The notes: generated from the letters alone by a model not told the origin. Positions 1 through 13,899 are shown, counted from the first letter of the stretch. The stretch is 64,000 nucleotides of DNA from Alisma plantago-aquatica (GCA_963693085.1 OY856409.1:1167683749-1167747748), one strand, 5' to 3'. Program-made: numbers and translations.

Positions 1-1847
1 AGGAACTTCATAGGCAACTCCTCAAAGGTCAGGTTCTCATGGATCACTAAGGGTTTAACTATTGAGATTTCCTTTTATTTTGTATACCACCATTAACAAT
101 TTTAGTTTATTAGCAGTATATTCATTATGATATCACATTATCATTATTATTCTATTAATTGTGTCCTATTATATTCTCTTTGTTGCCAAAAGAATTATAT
201 TTCCTTATTATGCAAGAAACCCTATATATATGTATTTCTTACTTATCTCATTAAGAGTTTAGCACAATTAGAGTTTACTCAATTATCTCAATTTGCATTA
301 TTATATTTGACCATTATCCTTACTAATTTGGATTGAGACTCCATTATCCTCATATTATCACCATATTAAATCATATCAGATAATTTTTCATGAAATAAGA
401 CATCTTGTCCAATTTGTTATTAAGTTTACAATTAACCCAAATAATTTCTCATTAATTACTTATATCTATATTAAACATATATATATTGTCACATTACCTT
501 TCTTACTCACATTAATGTCCTCATAAATCATTTACTCGTACTTATTCACTTCTTATTATTAATTATGCACATTTAACCTCACATTAGGCATTCATGCATG
601 TTTATGTGAATCAAATTACTCATTAAGCATATCTGAGTCATTAGGTGGATATTAGAGAACAAGGTGATATACATTACATGTTGATAACTGGTTAATTTAT
701 GAGTAGGTTATTATATACTATTTATGTGTATTAAAGTATGATATCTAGTTATGACACCTCATGCTACTAATGTAACATGAATCTCATTAAGGATGTGTAT
801 ATCAGTGTTAGATGATTACAACTTAGGATTCAAGATAACATGATCATTATACTTTACTTATACCTCATAATACCATTAGGGTTTATTGGTTCATGACATG
901 GTTAACATCATGCGTCCACTATTAGTATTAATATGTGAGTTAATGATATTATGTGCATTAGGTATTCATTAGGGTTCAATCATATAAACTATTCATTAGA
1001 TGACCATTATATGTTCTTTAGGATAACAGCAAGCATGTGGAGTTTCAACTATTACTTGTTTGGTCAATTATAAGGATCCAAGCACACTAACCTCCTAATC
1101 ATGGAGTTAAGGTTTTTAGAGTCGGGGTAGCTAGATCTTGATAGGTTGCAGTACTCCATCCCCTTAAAAAAGGATTTCGTCCTCAAATCAGCATAAGAAA
1201 GATCTATCAAGGTACTACTACTATCCCTCCACCACTTAAAGGGTTGGCCTACCAACTGAAACTAAACTAGAGGTAAAAGGTTAATCTAACTAAACCTTGT
1301 ATAAGATCTATCAATTGATTGCTTGCTAATCACCAAACTTCAAAGTCTAAGTTTTAGGGATAGACTGCCCAAACATGTGGTTCTCTGAAACTATATTGGT
1401 GGCATCCATCCTCAAACAAACCATACAACCTAAAGGCAAGGTCATAATATTAGGTTCCCAAGAGTATCCAACATAGATGTCTAGGGTTACTATTTCCTTT
1501 AGGTATGTTATTTCAGATAGCCGATATCAAGCTCGGGCCAAGCAAGTATCATGCGGATCTGGTAGTCCTCATAAACCAAGCTAGTGGCCCCAAACCTTGA
1601 TCCTTTCTAGACACATTTGATTTCAACTTATACCCTAGTAGCTACCCAACTGGCTCATCACATAAAGGTTAACTAAACATATTTCTAACGTGAAACTCTT
1701 ATGATCTTGGATCAACCTTTCATCAAAAACATAGGTACAATATAGGGGGAACATCTTAACTAGAGGGGAATTAAGTAAAGCAAGGTTTCTAACTCGGGAG
1801 ACAAAATTGAAATAGTCAGATTTTGACTATCATGGACTCTGATACCA
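1..1847 (-). mobile_element. Partial second internal region of the same LARD-like family
   Basis: This stretch is homologous to 5290-7214, beginning with the shared sequence near 16 and 5288, and ends in a primer site (1831-1847; minus-strand TGGTATCAGAGTCC) directly abutting the LTR that starts at 1848. The order on the minus strand is therefore LTR, PBS, internal region, continuing out of the window, which makes an INT-LTR-INT-LTR tandem. Around 1150-1180 the minus strand has a relic of a gypsy pol C-terminus followed by a purine tract, at the same place as the copy near 6500. No usable reading frame. Confidence 0.75.
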
Positions 1848-4800
1848 TGTTATAAGGAGTGGGACCCAAAGGGGATCCACTCCCTACTAAAATTTGAATA
1901 ACAAAACATCCATTCCAAACACACTCAAAAGGTATGATGGAACATGTGTAAAATTTTCAAATATTTATATAATGGTATACAAAAGACCAAGTATAGGAGC
2001 TGAATAAAAATAATGACTATGTTCAATTTTACAAAAGTACATCATCTCCCATATAGGGTTTACATGGATATTACAACATAAGGATCTAGTAGAGGAAAAT
2101 CTAAACCATATCAAGTTTGTCTCCAAACATCAACTTCAAGAGTTAGGTCCATGTTGAAAGCAATGTACTCCTAATCCTAGGCTGGTCCTCCATGCTCCTG
2201 CGGCACAACTCTGATCCTAGGGATGGGTGGTTGGGATTACCTAGCTAGAGGAGAAAGTAAGGTATGTGCCAAAATAAGAAACAAGAACAAAAGGTAAAGA
2301 AATAACATGGAAACAAAGGCTAAGATTTCATCATAAGATGAAGAGATCAAGAGTATGAGGCATAATCAAATAGATGCCTTCCATAGCAAGAAAATAGTAA
2401 AATATTTGCATGCATGATTAATATTGACTACATTAACTAAGTAGGGTTGAGGCACCTACCAGACCTCAACCTATAGGTGAGGGGAGAGTAACACATTCCC
2501 AGTGACCTACAATAATGGAGGGAGTAAACACATTCCCCAGGGCAAAATAACACATGCCCTATCTATGGGTGGTTGTACAAAAGTACCACTACATTAGCTA
2601 AATAGTCTAATAAAATCAACATGCTAAAGAGAAACTTTGCAAGTAGAAGCATCATATATTGGAAACATGGCAGTGGGGGAGAAGACCCAAGAAATAGAAT
2701 ATCAATACTAATTTTGAGGCAAATATAGAAAAAGAAATATAAAGAGAGAATAGGGTTCATGTAGTGTCTCATTAGGGAAATTAGGATTTTGCTTGCAAAT
2801 ATTCCAATTTAGGTTGTAAGGATGCACATACCTCTTTTATTGAGTTTAATTACCAACTTTCACCACTTTTAGATTATCCCAAGTTCAACTTTGCCTATTT
2901 CAATTAATTAACATTTACAAGAGCACATAATGCACCTTAATGTAGAGAAACCCTAATTTTGAACCTTTTTAGAAAAACTCAGATTTTGACTCTGAAAATC
3001 TCACCAATCGACTTATTAGGTTCTCCTGACCAAGATAACATATTTTTATGTTAATTTTGGAGTTAATATGATTAAGTTGTATTTTTATGGATATTATGCA
3101 TTAAATTCATTTTCCCAAAACCAGCTTCTATAAACCTTGAAGTCAGACATCCAAACCATCTTTATTAGATAGAGCTTAACTTTTTGATTCCAACATATAC
3201 TTTTACTTAATTTTTGGACAAGTATATTAAAATATATGATTTTTATAAAACCGACCAATCAGGAAATTCCAACAAGTCACGTAAGCGAGAAAATCGTGAG
3301 AGAGAGGGAGACAGAGGGGGCCGACCCCCTGACTTGACCCAACCAGACATGGCCAAGTAGATGCTCAAGGCTAACTAAGCTTCACACAAATGAAACGAAA
3401 AGGGGGCAAAAATACATTAATGCCCCTGGCGAGGAAAAGCACAGAAAGAGGAAAAGAGGAGGGGTAGAAGCGAGAAATCTAACGGGGAGTCATCCCATTC
3501 CCAGTGTGCAAACCATTTTGGTGAGAAATGGAGTAGTAGATCAAGATCATTTTGGGTAAATCGTGTTATGGCATCAAAACATCGAACCGAAGGTATCGAG
3601 ACGAAGAACAAGGATACCCGAACTCACCTGCAAACTAAATTTTAAACAGGTGATGTCGTAGGTCTATGCTAGGTGTCGCAAGCCATATAGAATAACTTGG
3701 TTGGTGGCGAGAAACTACACGACCAAATGAGAAATTGAAGCCAAAGAAGAGTTGCATGAGATGTCGTGGATATGAAGAAGGATTCGCCCTTTTATAAGGT
3801 CAGGCGATAGGGTTTGTAGGGGTAGAGGCTTCAAGAAGCAAAAGAGGAGATTTAGGCATTTATTGATTTCACAAAACTGGGTCTCGAGTAGGGTATAGGC
3901 GGGTGCATAATCTTCTCATGAATCTGTTGGCAAAGAAATCTCAAAGAAAGATCGTGTGTGGAGAGAGATAGTCGCAAATTACCACTCACTAAAACTAGCA
4001 GCCTCTTTCCACATGGGAGCAAGGTAGATGAAGACATGAGAGTTGTCTGATCTACATCCAATGGTTGGGAGAGGCATGTGCATATGATGTGTCACATGTG
4101 ACATTTAATTGTTTTCCCAATCCAATTCAAATAAAGTGTGATCACATTAATTTCTCATTATCTCTCTCCTCAATTGAGGGTGCAAACAAACTCCAAATTA
4201 AATAATATTTGACACATAGCCTAATTTGAACATGTAGAATCCAAATATGGCATTAGTTTTTTCTTTTTAAGACTCTAGATATTTTATTTAGTTCTTTTAA
4301 AGTAATTCATATGTTCTCTTTCTTAATGCATTAGATACATCTAGAATTACCCAATTAATGTGAAACTTCACCCTCACGCAAACTAAGCCATATGGAACAT
4401 GAATTGGCTATTAATATAATCTTTTGAGATTAGTTTGATCATTATTTAATATTTTGGACTATTACATACTTTCTCTCTCTCCTAATCTACACATTTATAT
4501 TAAATATTACCCAAATTAGATGAAAATTTACCCAAAGGCTGTTTTTAATGTGCAATTTACGAATACAAGATTATTTGCCACTTTTAGAGTCATGAAATGT
4601 TTTATCTCATATTTTGGAGGAAAAACACCCTTTCTTTTCTAAATAAAATCCATATAGTTATTATCATCTCAAAATTGTGAAAGTTGGCCTCCAAGATAAA
4701 TCAGATCTAAAGAAAACAAATATCAAGTTATCTTTAACCAATTAGTCTTCCTTTTATGAATTTTAACCCATTATCTAATATTATCACTATTTATCATATT

Positions 4801-5128
4801 AAATAATTTAGTATCACATTAGCATGTTTAAGCATTATTATTCATTCATTTTTCTCTTCCTTGCTCCAAAAGGCTAAAGAATGTTCTAGAATGAATGTAT
4901 TTTATCATTATCTCACATAAGTGGTAGATTTTCACTTTGAACCCTTAATAAAACATTCATTGGGGTATATGTGCATAAACCCATACACTGGCATAAATGG
5001 TGATCAAATTTTCCCCAAACCACTAATAATTCCACAATTTCAACATTAAGGACAAAAGGATAGAAAAGATAGAAAAAGCTTACAAAAAGGGCCAAACTGG
5101 TAATATACCCAGATTTCAGTTCGTTACA
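1848..5128 (-). repeat. Long terminal repeat, left copy of the LARD-like element
   Basis: About 3281 bp, homologous along its length to 7215-10471. On the minus strand it is bordered upstream by a polypurine tract (5129-5147) and downstream by a tRNA-Met primer site. Contains TATA-type CTTATAAAAGGG at 3788-3799. Short reading frames inside are not conserved in length between the two LTR copies and are not annotated. Confidence 0.8.
3788..3799 (-). promoter_or_regulatory. TATA box of the left LARD-like LTR
   Basis: Minus-strand TTATAAAAGGG lies in the middle of the LTR, as expected for a U3/R boundary promoter, and is conserved in the other LTR at about 9130-9141. Transcription would run leftward. 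Confidence 0.5.
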
Positions 5129-5147
5129 ACACGCCACCCCTTAAAAG
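5129..5147 (-). other. Polypurine tract of the LARD-like element
   Basis: Minus-strand AAGGGGTGGCG directly precedes the LTR start TGTTGTAAC. Just upstream the minus strand can be read as FGDKILLRG, the usual last residues of a gypsy pol before the PPT, indicating derivation from an autonomous chromovirus-type gypsy element. Confidence 0.6.
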
Positions 5148-5494
5148 GATTTTGTCCCCAAAATCTCAAGCAAAGAGGGAAGGGTGAGTACGTAACATCT
5201 CATCTCTAAGCAAACTATAAAACTTTCACTAACCCAAACTCCTTGTTCTTCAACTGCTTAACTTGGGAGTTCAAAAACTTCACATGCAACTCCTCAAAGG
5301 TCAGGTTCTCATAGATAACTAAGGGTTTCACTATTGAGATTTCCTTTTATTAGATATATCACAATTAACATTTTTTTATTATTAGCATTATATTCATTAT
5401 GATATCACATTATCATGATTATTCTATTAATTGTGTCCTATTTTATTCTCTTTGTTGCTATAAGAATTGTATTTCCTTATTGTGCGAGAAATCT

Positions 5495-5527
<33 letters not shown>

Positions 5528-7197
5528 TCTTATTTATCTCATTAAGAGTTTTAGCACAATTAGATTTACTCAATTATCTCAATTTATATTAATGTATTTG
5601 GCCATTATCCTTAATAGTTTGGATTTAGACTCCATTATCCTCATATTATCACCATATTAAAACATATCAAATTATTTTTCATGAAATAAGACATTTTATC
5701 CAATTTGTTATGAAGTCTATAATTAACCCAGATAATGTCTCATTAACACTTATATCTATATTAAACATCTATACATTGACACATTACCTTTCTTACTCAC
5801 ATTAATGTCCTCATAAATCATTGACTCATACTTATTCACTTCTTATTATTGTTTATGCAAATTTAACCTCACATTAAGCATTCATGCATGTTTATGTGAA
5901 TCAAATTACTCATTAACCATATTTGAGTCACTAGGTGGATATTAGAGAACAAGGTGATATATATTATGTATTGATAACTTAATTAATCTATGAGTAGGTG
6001 ATTATATACTATTCATGTGTATTAAAGTATGTTATCTGGTCATGACACCTAATGTTACTAATGTAGCATGAATGTCATTAAGGATGCATATATCAGTATT
6101 AGATGATTACAAATTAGGATTCAGGTTAACATGATCATTATACTTTACTTATACCTTCTTTGCATGCATTAATTCCAAGATTAGGTTACAATTATCTTGC
6201 TCAACATATCGTTAGGGTTTATTGGTTCATGACATGGTTGACATCATGCATCCATTATTAGTATTAATATGTGAGTTATTGACATTATGTGCATTAGATA
6301 TTCGTTAGGATTCAAACATATGAACTATTCATTAGATGATCATTATATGTTCTTTAGGATAACAACATGCATGTGGAGTTTCAACTATAACTTGTTTGGT
6401 AAATTCTAAGGATACAAGCACACTAACCTCCTAATTATGGAGTTAAGGTTTTTAGAGTTAGGGTAGCTAGATCTTGATAGGTTGCAGGACTCCATCCCCT
6501 TAAAATAGGATTTCATCCTCGAAATCAACATAACCAACATATATCAAGGTACTATTGCTATCCCTCCACCCCTTAAAGGGTTGACTGACCAAGTCAAACT
6601 AAACTAGAGGTAAAAGGTTAGACTAAATAAACATTATATAAGATCTATCACTTGATTGCTTGTTAATCACCACACTTCAAAGTCTATGTTCTAGAGATAG
6701 ACTACCCAAACATGTGGTTTTATGGAACATAAGGAAACTATATTGGGATCCATCCTCAAATAAGTCATACAACCTGAAAGGCATGGTCATCATATTAGGT
6801 TCCCAAGAGTATCCAACATAGATATTTAGGGCTACTATTTCCTTTAGGTATGCTATTTTGGATAGTCAGTATCAAGCTTGGGCTAGGCAGGTATCATGCG
6901 GATCTGGTAGTCCTCGTAAACGAAGTTAGTGGTGCGGAAGAAAATCTTTCCAGCCCTCGAACCTTGATCCTTTGTAGACACCTTTGATTTCAACTTATGC
7001 CCTAGTAGCTACCTAATTGGATCATCACATAAAGATTAACTAAACATATTTCTAACGTGAAACTCTTATGATCCTAGATCAACCTTTCATCAAAAACATA
7101 GGTCCAATCTAGGGGGAACATCTTAACTAGAGGGGAATTAAGTAAGGCAGGGTTTCTAATTAGGGAGACAAAATTGAAATAATCAGATTTTAACTAC
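5148..7197 (-). mobile_element. Non-coding internal region of the LARD-like element
   Basis: About 2 kb between the PPT and the primer site. It holds a second degenerate pol-terminus/purine-tract relic near 6490-6530 (minus-strand FEDEILF then a stop) and a short (TA)n run near 5500-5525. No reading frame over 100 codons and no gag, protease, RT or integrase motif seen on either strand. Confidence 0.65.
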
Positions 7198-7214
7198 CAT
7201 GGGCTCTGATACCA
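7198..7214 (-). other. Primer binding site, initiator tRNA-Met
   Basis: Minus-strand TGGTATCAGAGCCCATG begins immediately after the LTR terminus. The first 13 bases are the classical plant initiator-Met PBS without mismatch; the equivalent at 1831-1847 carries one change (GCC to GTC). Confidence 0.8.
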
Positions 7215-10200
7215 TGTTATAAGGGGTGGGACCCAAAGGGGATCCACTCCCTACTAAAATTTGAAGAATAAAACATCCATTCTAAACACACCCAAAAGGT
7301 ATGCTGGAACAGGTGTAAAATTTTCAAATCTTTATATAATGGTATACAAAAGACCAAGTATAGGAGTGGAATAAAAATAATGACTATGTTCAATTTTACC
7401 AAAGTACATCATCTCCCATATAGGGTTTACATGGATATTACAACATAAGGATCTAGTAGAGGGAAATCTAAACCATATCAAATTTGTCTCCAAACATCAA
7501 ATGCATGAGTTAGGTCCATATTGAAAGCCATGTACTCCTAATCCTAGACTGGTCCTCCATGATCCTATTGCACAACTCAGATCCTAGGCCCGGGTGGTTG
7601 GTATCACCCAACAAGAGGAGAAAACAAGGTATGTGCCAAAATAAGGAACAAGAACAAAAGGTAAAGAAATAGCATGGAAATAAAGGTTAAGATTTCATCA
7701 TAATATAAAGAGATTAAGAGTATGAGGCATAATAAAATAGATGATTGCCATAATAAGAAAATAGTAAAATATTTGCATGCATGATTAATATTGACTATGT
7801 TAAATAAGTAGGGTTGAGGTGCCTACTGAACCTCAACCTATAGGTGAGGGGAGAGTAACACATTCCCAGTCACCTACAACAATTTTATGAAGGAGGGTGT
7901 AAATACATTCCCAGGGCAAAATAACACATGCCCTATCTATCGGTAGTTGTACAAAAGTACCACTACATTAGCTAAATAGTCTAATAAAGTCAACATGCTA
8001 AAGAGAAACTAAGGCAAGTAGAAGCATCATATATTTGAAACATGGAAGTGGGGTAGAAGGCCCAATAAATAGAATAGCGATATTGATTTTGAGGCAAATA
8101 TAGCAAAAGAAATATGAATAGAGAGAATATGGTTTCATGTAGTGGCTCATTAGGGAAACTAGGGTTTTGTTTACAAATATCCCAAATTAGGGTGTAAGGG
8201 TGTGCATACCTCTTTTACCGAGTTCAATTATCAACTTTCACCACTTTTTTATGATCCCAGGTTCAACTTCGCCTAGTTCAATTTATTAGCATGTATTAGA
8301 GCACATAATGCACCTTAACATAGAGAAACCCTAATTTTGGACCTTTTTAGTAAAACTCAGATTTTGACTCTGAACATCTCACCATTCAACTTATTAGGTT
8401 CTCCTAATTTTAGTTTTGGAGTTAATATGATTAAGTTGTAAGTTTTATGGATTTTATGCATTAGATTCATTTTCCAGAAACACCCTATGATAAACCTTGA
8501 AATCAGACATCAAAACTATTTTTATTAGATAGTGCTTAATTTTCAGATTCCAAGACATATTTTTACTTAATTTTTGGACAAGTATATTAAAGATATGATT
8601 TTTATACAACTAACCAATCAGGAAATTCTAATAAGCCATGTAAGTGAGAAAATTGCGAGAGAGAGGGGGAGAGAGGGGGTCAGCCCGCTGACTTGGCTCA
8701 ATCAGATGCATCTAAGTAGCATGGTCAAGGCCAACTAAGCTTCTCACAAAGCAAAGGAAAAAGAGGGTGAAAAGACATTAATGCCCCTGGTGAGGAAAAG
8801 CATAGAAAGAGGAAAAGAGGAGGGGTAGAAGTGATAAATCCAATGGGGAGCCATCCCCTATCTTGTGTGCAAACCATTGCCATGAGCAATGGAGTGGCAG
8901 ATCAAGCTCATTTTAGGTAAATCATGTTATGGTGTCGAAACGTCGAATCGAAGGTACCGAGACAAAGAATAAGGAAACTCGAACTCACATGTAAATTGGA
9001 TTGAAAACTGGTGATGTTTTGGGTCTCTGTGAGGTGTTGCAACCCGGGGAGTGGGAAATTATATGACCAATCAAGAAATTGAAGCCAAAGAAGAGTTGTG
9101 TGAGATGCAGCGGATATAAGAAGGATTCACCCTTTTATAAGGTCAGGCAATAGGGTTTGTTGGGGTAGAGGCTTGGAGAAGTAAAAGAGGATATCTGGGC
9201 ATTTCTTTATTTTACAACCTTGGGTCTTGCATAGGGTATAGTCTGGTGCAGAATATTCTCACGAAGCTGTTGGCAAAGAAATCTCGAAGAAAGGTGGTGT
9301 GTGGTGAGAGATATCCGCAAATTACCAGTCACTGAAACAAGCAGCATGTTTCCATATGGGGTCGAGGTAGATGATGACCTAAGAGTCATTTGATCTACAT
9401 CCAATGGTTGGGAGTGGCACATGCATCTAATGTGTCACATGTGATACCTAATTGTTTTCCCAATCCAATTCTAATAAAGTGTGATCACGATAATTTCTCA
9501 TTTTCTCTCTCCTCAATTCAGGGTGCAAACAAACTCCAAATTAAATGAAATTTGGCACCTAGCCTAATTTGAATATGTAAAATTTGGATATGGCATTATC
9601 TTTTTATTTTGAAGACTCTAGCTATTTTTTTATTTCTTGTAAAGTAATTCGTATTTTCTCTTTCTTAATGCATTAGATACATCTAAAATTACCCATTTAA
9701 TGTGAAAGTTCACACTCAAACAAACTAAACCATATGGAACATGAATTGACCATTAATTTTATCCTTTGAGATTATTTTGCTCATTATTTAATATTTTCGA
9801 CTATTACATACTTTCTCTCTCTCCTAATCTACACTTGTATATTAAAGATTATCCAAATTAGATGAAAATTTACCCAAAGGCAATTTTTAATGTGTAGATT
9901 ACAAATCCAAGATTATTCGCCACTTTTGGAGTCATTAAATTCTATATCTCATATTTTAGAGTAAAATCACCTTTTCTTTTCTAAATAAAATTGATATAGT
10001 TATTATTATCTCAAAATTGTGAAAGTTGGCCTCCAAGCCAAATCAGATCCAAAGAAAATGACTCTCAAGTTATCTTTAACCAATTAGTCTTCCTTTTATG
10101 AATTTTAGCCCATTATCCAATATTATCACTATTTCTCATATTAAATAATTCAATATCACATTCACATGTTTAAAGCATTATTATTCATTCCTTTTTCTCT

Positions 10201-10471
10201 TCCTTTCTCTAAAAGGCTAAGGAATGTTCTAGAATGAATATATTTTATCATTATCTCACATAAGTGGTAGATTTGCACTTTGGACCATTAATAAAACACT
10301 CGCTGAGGTATTTGTGCATAAACCCATACATTGGCATAAATGGTGATCAAATTCACCCCAAACCACTAATAATTCCACAATTTCAACATCAAGGACAAAA
10401 GGATAGAAAAGATAGAAAAAGCTTAGGAAAAGGGCCAAATTGAGAATATACCCATATTTCTATTTGTTACA
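7215..10471 (-). repeat. Long terminal repeat, right (5') copy of the LARD-like element
   Basis: About 3257 bp, homologous to 1848-5128. It begins with TGTTATAAGG on the plus strand and stops at GTTACA, where copia LTR sequence starts abruptly. The TATA motif of the other copy is conserved near 9130-9141. This is the 5' LTR because its primer site lies on its left side. Confidence 0.8.
9130..9141 (-). promoter_or_regulatory. TATA box of the right LARD-like LTR
   Basis: Minus-strand TTATAAAAGG, conserved with 3788-3799 in the left LTR. Confidence 0.45.
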
Positions 10472-11202
10472 GTCTCAGATATATGTGACCTCAATATCAT
10501 ATATTGATTCACATGTGCATGCGCATGCCTTTCTCAGTCTCACTTATCAAGTGGCCAAGATATCAAACTCCAGTGAGAAGGACAAATCCCATCTGCATCA
10601 CTCACAATCATCCCCATGTGTCACAGTGCATTTGATCATCACCTTTATGGAAACCCTTATTCAGGATCACTTTGGATGATGACAAAACACACCTGAACGA
10701 CATGTTATGAGTGTAGCGATTTCAAGTCTAAGAACCACAATCACCACCTTCACTATGAGAGATGACTATGCCCACGAAGTATGGTTTCCATGTATCACTC
10801 TCAAGGTGGGTCTGTCCGATACACTATTCTCTAACAAGTATCTATTTTCTTGGTTTGATATCACGTATGATGATTGATGAGATTCTATCATCAACCGACA
10901 CGCACTCTAGTCTTATGTATTATTGTTGTCTATTAGCCTTCCACAATAACATCCAACTAGGGATATAACATGAATGTATATACTCTTAACATCCATATGA
11001 TCTCATTGTTCAAGTCATGCACTTGAAGACATACATCATTGAGTAATTTCCATTCTTTAGACATTCATTACGTTTCCTCATTATCTCATAACTGAGTGAA
11101 ATAGAATGAATCGGAGTCTTTCCTTTATTATTAATCAAATCTTTTACATAATATCTCATCATAATCATCATATTATTGGCTCTCTAGGCATACATACCAA
11201 CA
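10472..11202 (-). repeat. Truncated 3' LTR of the copia element
   Basis: About 731 bp matching 17732-18466 in the 5' LTR, including the terminal inverted motif (minus strand TGTTGGTATGTATGCC). The remaining part is absent at the junction with the LARD-like LTR. Confidence 0.8.
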
Positions 11203-11214
11203 GACCCCCACTTG
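11203..11214 (-). other. Polypurine tract of the copia element
   Basis: Minus-strand AAGTGGGGGTC lies directly upstream of the LTR start TGTTGG, the standard place for second-strand priming. Confidence 0.65.
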
Positions 11215-11929
11215 TAATTAGAGTCAATCACCCATAAATCTTATTCTTAGTGATCTAAACATGTCCATCATGTTTCTACTACGCAAGTTCTAATCCAGCA
11301 GTTTAGCAACATTTTGCCTTTGGCCGGAATATTGTATGTTTCACATCTCTTTGTTGTATGAAATTTCATTTGAGATGGAATTACAGTAGTATGCTATCGA
11401 TATTCCTTGCATAATCAATATCTCCATTGTTGTCATAGTATTTCTACTATGTCATCAATGGTTGGAACATCTCACAAATTCATCTATATGAACTTCTAGA
11501 TTCATACAGTATTGACTCGTGTGTTCATAACACCAGGACATATGGCTTCTATTGTAGAATTATTATAATAGTATTTAGTTTGGAACCCTTTCCAACTCAC
11601 AACTGTTCTTATTAAGATTAAACATAGTTTTTATATTGCAATCCTTCTTCTTCATTTTGGAAGCTTGCATCAATGTAACCCTTTACATCTAACTCTTCCT
11701 TATTATCATAGTGCAGCAACTGATCCTTCAGTGCTTCTCAAGTACTAATGGATGGTTTTTTATTGTATTCCAATGACCTTCCTTGGATTTGACTAAAATC
11801 ATTTTGTCATGTCCAACACATACAAGAAAATGGAATGAGTACACTATATTGTAGATAGATCCAAATGTGAATGCATATGGCAATTCTTCCATTCTTCACA
11901 AGAATTGGAACATTAGATTGTTGAGAAAC

Positions 11930-12700
11930 TAATCCCATCTACATGGATAGATTATCTCTTACTGAATCCTTCATGTTGAACCCTTTCAACATCTGACCAA
12001 TATATGTGCTCGTACATAGGTTTAGAAACTTTCCAGAACTATCTCTATAGATCTCAATTCCTATCACATAGGATGTTTCACCTAATCCTTCTTGATGAAG
12101 GTGATTTCCATGCCAAGTTGTAATACTTAGTATTGATATGTCATTCCTCATCAATATGTGGAATATTAATATGCTCCCATGAAATCTTTTGTAATCACAT
12201 ATTTCAACTTTTATCTTGACTCAAGTCAAACTCTTTTACTATCTTGTCAAATCAAAGATTCCAGTTCTGAGATGCTTATTTCAACCTCTTATAGACTTTG
12301 TTTGCATTAATGGAATTATTAAACCTTCAATTTGTGTCACGTACACATCCTCTCAATTATTCCTCTTCATGAATGTAGCTTCATTTCCATATGCCAAATC
12401 ATATAGTATTAATAAACTACAAAATAAGCATGTCAATTGGTGAAGGGATTTCATCATGTTCAACACTTTGAACTCATTTGAAAAACCCTTACAACCAATT
12501 TGTCCTCATATGTCATCCGTGTTGGTATTCCTTATGAAATTCAAGTGCACCTTATGGGTTTTACCCCTTTAGGTGGTACCACTGAGGTCATACCTTGTTG
12601 GTGTTCATGGATTCCATTCTAGATGCAATGCCCTCAAGCCATTTCTCAGACTCTGGTCCCTCAATAGTTCTTAGTTGAATGTTGGATCATCATCTTTATG
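11930..12700 (-). pseudogene. Copia pol remnant: reverse transcriptase
   Basis: The minus strand encodes, with interruptions, typical copia RT segments: IEGPESEKWLEG near 12620-12670 (start of the RT domain, followed by a broken NQVW/KPIG-type region) and GLGETSYVIGIEIYRD with YIGQMLKGFNM at 11950-12130. The latter is in a 71-codon open frame (12154 to 11939). The YVDD catalytic segment is not recognisable. Nothing open continues into an RNase H region; 11215-11930 shows no readable domain. Confidence 0.7.
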
Positions 12701-12879
12701 ACCAATTCACAACTTATCTGAGTTATAAGATTCACAATCCTTTAACCTTATATATTTTTTATTAGAACTATGAGTTTTGTGTTACATATGGAACTTGAGA
12801 TTCCACAACAATTTGTGATTCCCCTTGTTTCCATTGTACTTTCTCATTGACCTCGAACTTTTTGAGTTCTACTTTACTC

Positions 12880-13480
12880 CCACTTATTCTTTTGTAGCTA
12901 TCCTATCAACAAACATTTGTTATTGGATTGATATAAGTAGTTTTCAACAATTTATATGGTCTTCTGGATAGATTCTTTAAGAAACTCTTTCTTTTATAAG
13001 ATTAAACCCTTACAAAACGCATATCTGGACATTACTATATCATATCTCATATGATGTCTTTTAGACCATTTCATGTGGTACATTGATTTAGTGTTAAGTA
13101 TGTATATTTGAGGAAACTAGAAGATTATATTAAATGATAATCACATCATGAATTTTCATGTTGTACATCATCAAGTTTCAGGTGGAATTGATTGTGATAC
13201 ACTATCGCAGTCTCTCCAGAAGGACCTCAAACCATTTCTTTAAAGTGTTTCAACATTGATCATATCAAAGTATCTTAATACCTTTAAGTAAGTTGTGTAC
13301 TTCATATATGTAATCTACTTGAACAATTCAACATATTAGTATTTTACTGAATACATATGACCATATCATCAATATATATAATGAAGTACTAACAATTGTC
13401 TATAGCATTTATTCCAAAGGTCTTTGTACATCATTATGTACATGTCCTTGTAGAATGCTTATTCTCCCACTACACCTAGT
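12880..13480 (-). pseudogene. Copia pol remnant: integrase
   Basis: Around 13350-13380 the minus strand reads YFITFIDD-like residues (seen as YIDDMVI after decay), the second half of the copia integrase catalytic core, and near 13440-13480 residues equivalent to the zinc-finger/core junction. Frames are broken every few tens of codons. Identification rests on this core motif plus its position between gag and RT. Confidence 0.5.
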
Positions 13481-13899
13481 GAGAGGTGGTTTGTCATGTT
13501 TCTCATATATAAGACTTGCATGTCTCTTATTGGTTCAATAGCCAAAAGAGTCTAGATAAACATCAACATGTTCTAGAAATGCATTTCTCACATGTGTGCT
13601 CTAGATGACAATGATGTAGACATTTATTGTTTGAGTTATCAATTATAATCCTTTAGGTATTTACATTATTAACATTTATGTTTTGGTCCTTGACTTAAAG
13701 ATCCAAGATATTTGTGGCATTTCCATACAAGATCATATCTTTGAAATAGAACCATTAACAACTCTTTATTTATGATCATCATTGTCCATTCAAGATGCAT
13801 AATGTAAAATGTTTCTATTATTGTCATAATGAAATAGCAGTTCAGATAACTCTATTACATGCCCATAGGGCTAAGATAAATTCTTAAATGTAAATTTAA

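Larger units (their letters stand above)
1848..10471 (-). mobile_element. LARD-like non-coding LTR retrotransposon (LTR-INT-LTR)
   Basis: Two ~3.27-kb direct repeats (1848-5128 and 7215-10471) flank a 2.1-kb internal region. On the minus strand each LTR starts TGTAAC or TGTTGTAAC and ends TTATAACA. Immediately after each LTR comes a primer site matching the plant initiator tRNA-Met (TGGTATCAGAGCC), and a purine tract precedes the left LTR. No gag or pol reading frame is visible in the internal region, only short traces of a gypsy pol C-terminus, so the element cannot encode its own enzymes. Very long LTRs with a non-coding interior fit the large retrotransposon derivative (LARD) class; that class name is my inference. 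Its right end lies inside a copia LTR. Confidence 0.8.

Noticed and set aside
3417..4061. Short minus-strand frames in the LARD-like LTR
   Set aside because: Counterparts in the other LTR differ in length and frame; not maintained as protein.
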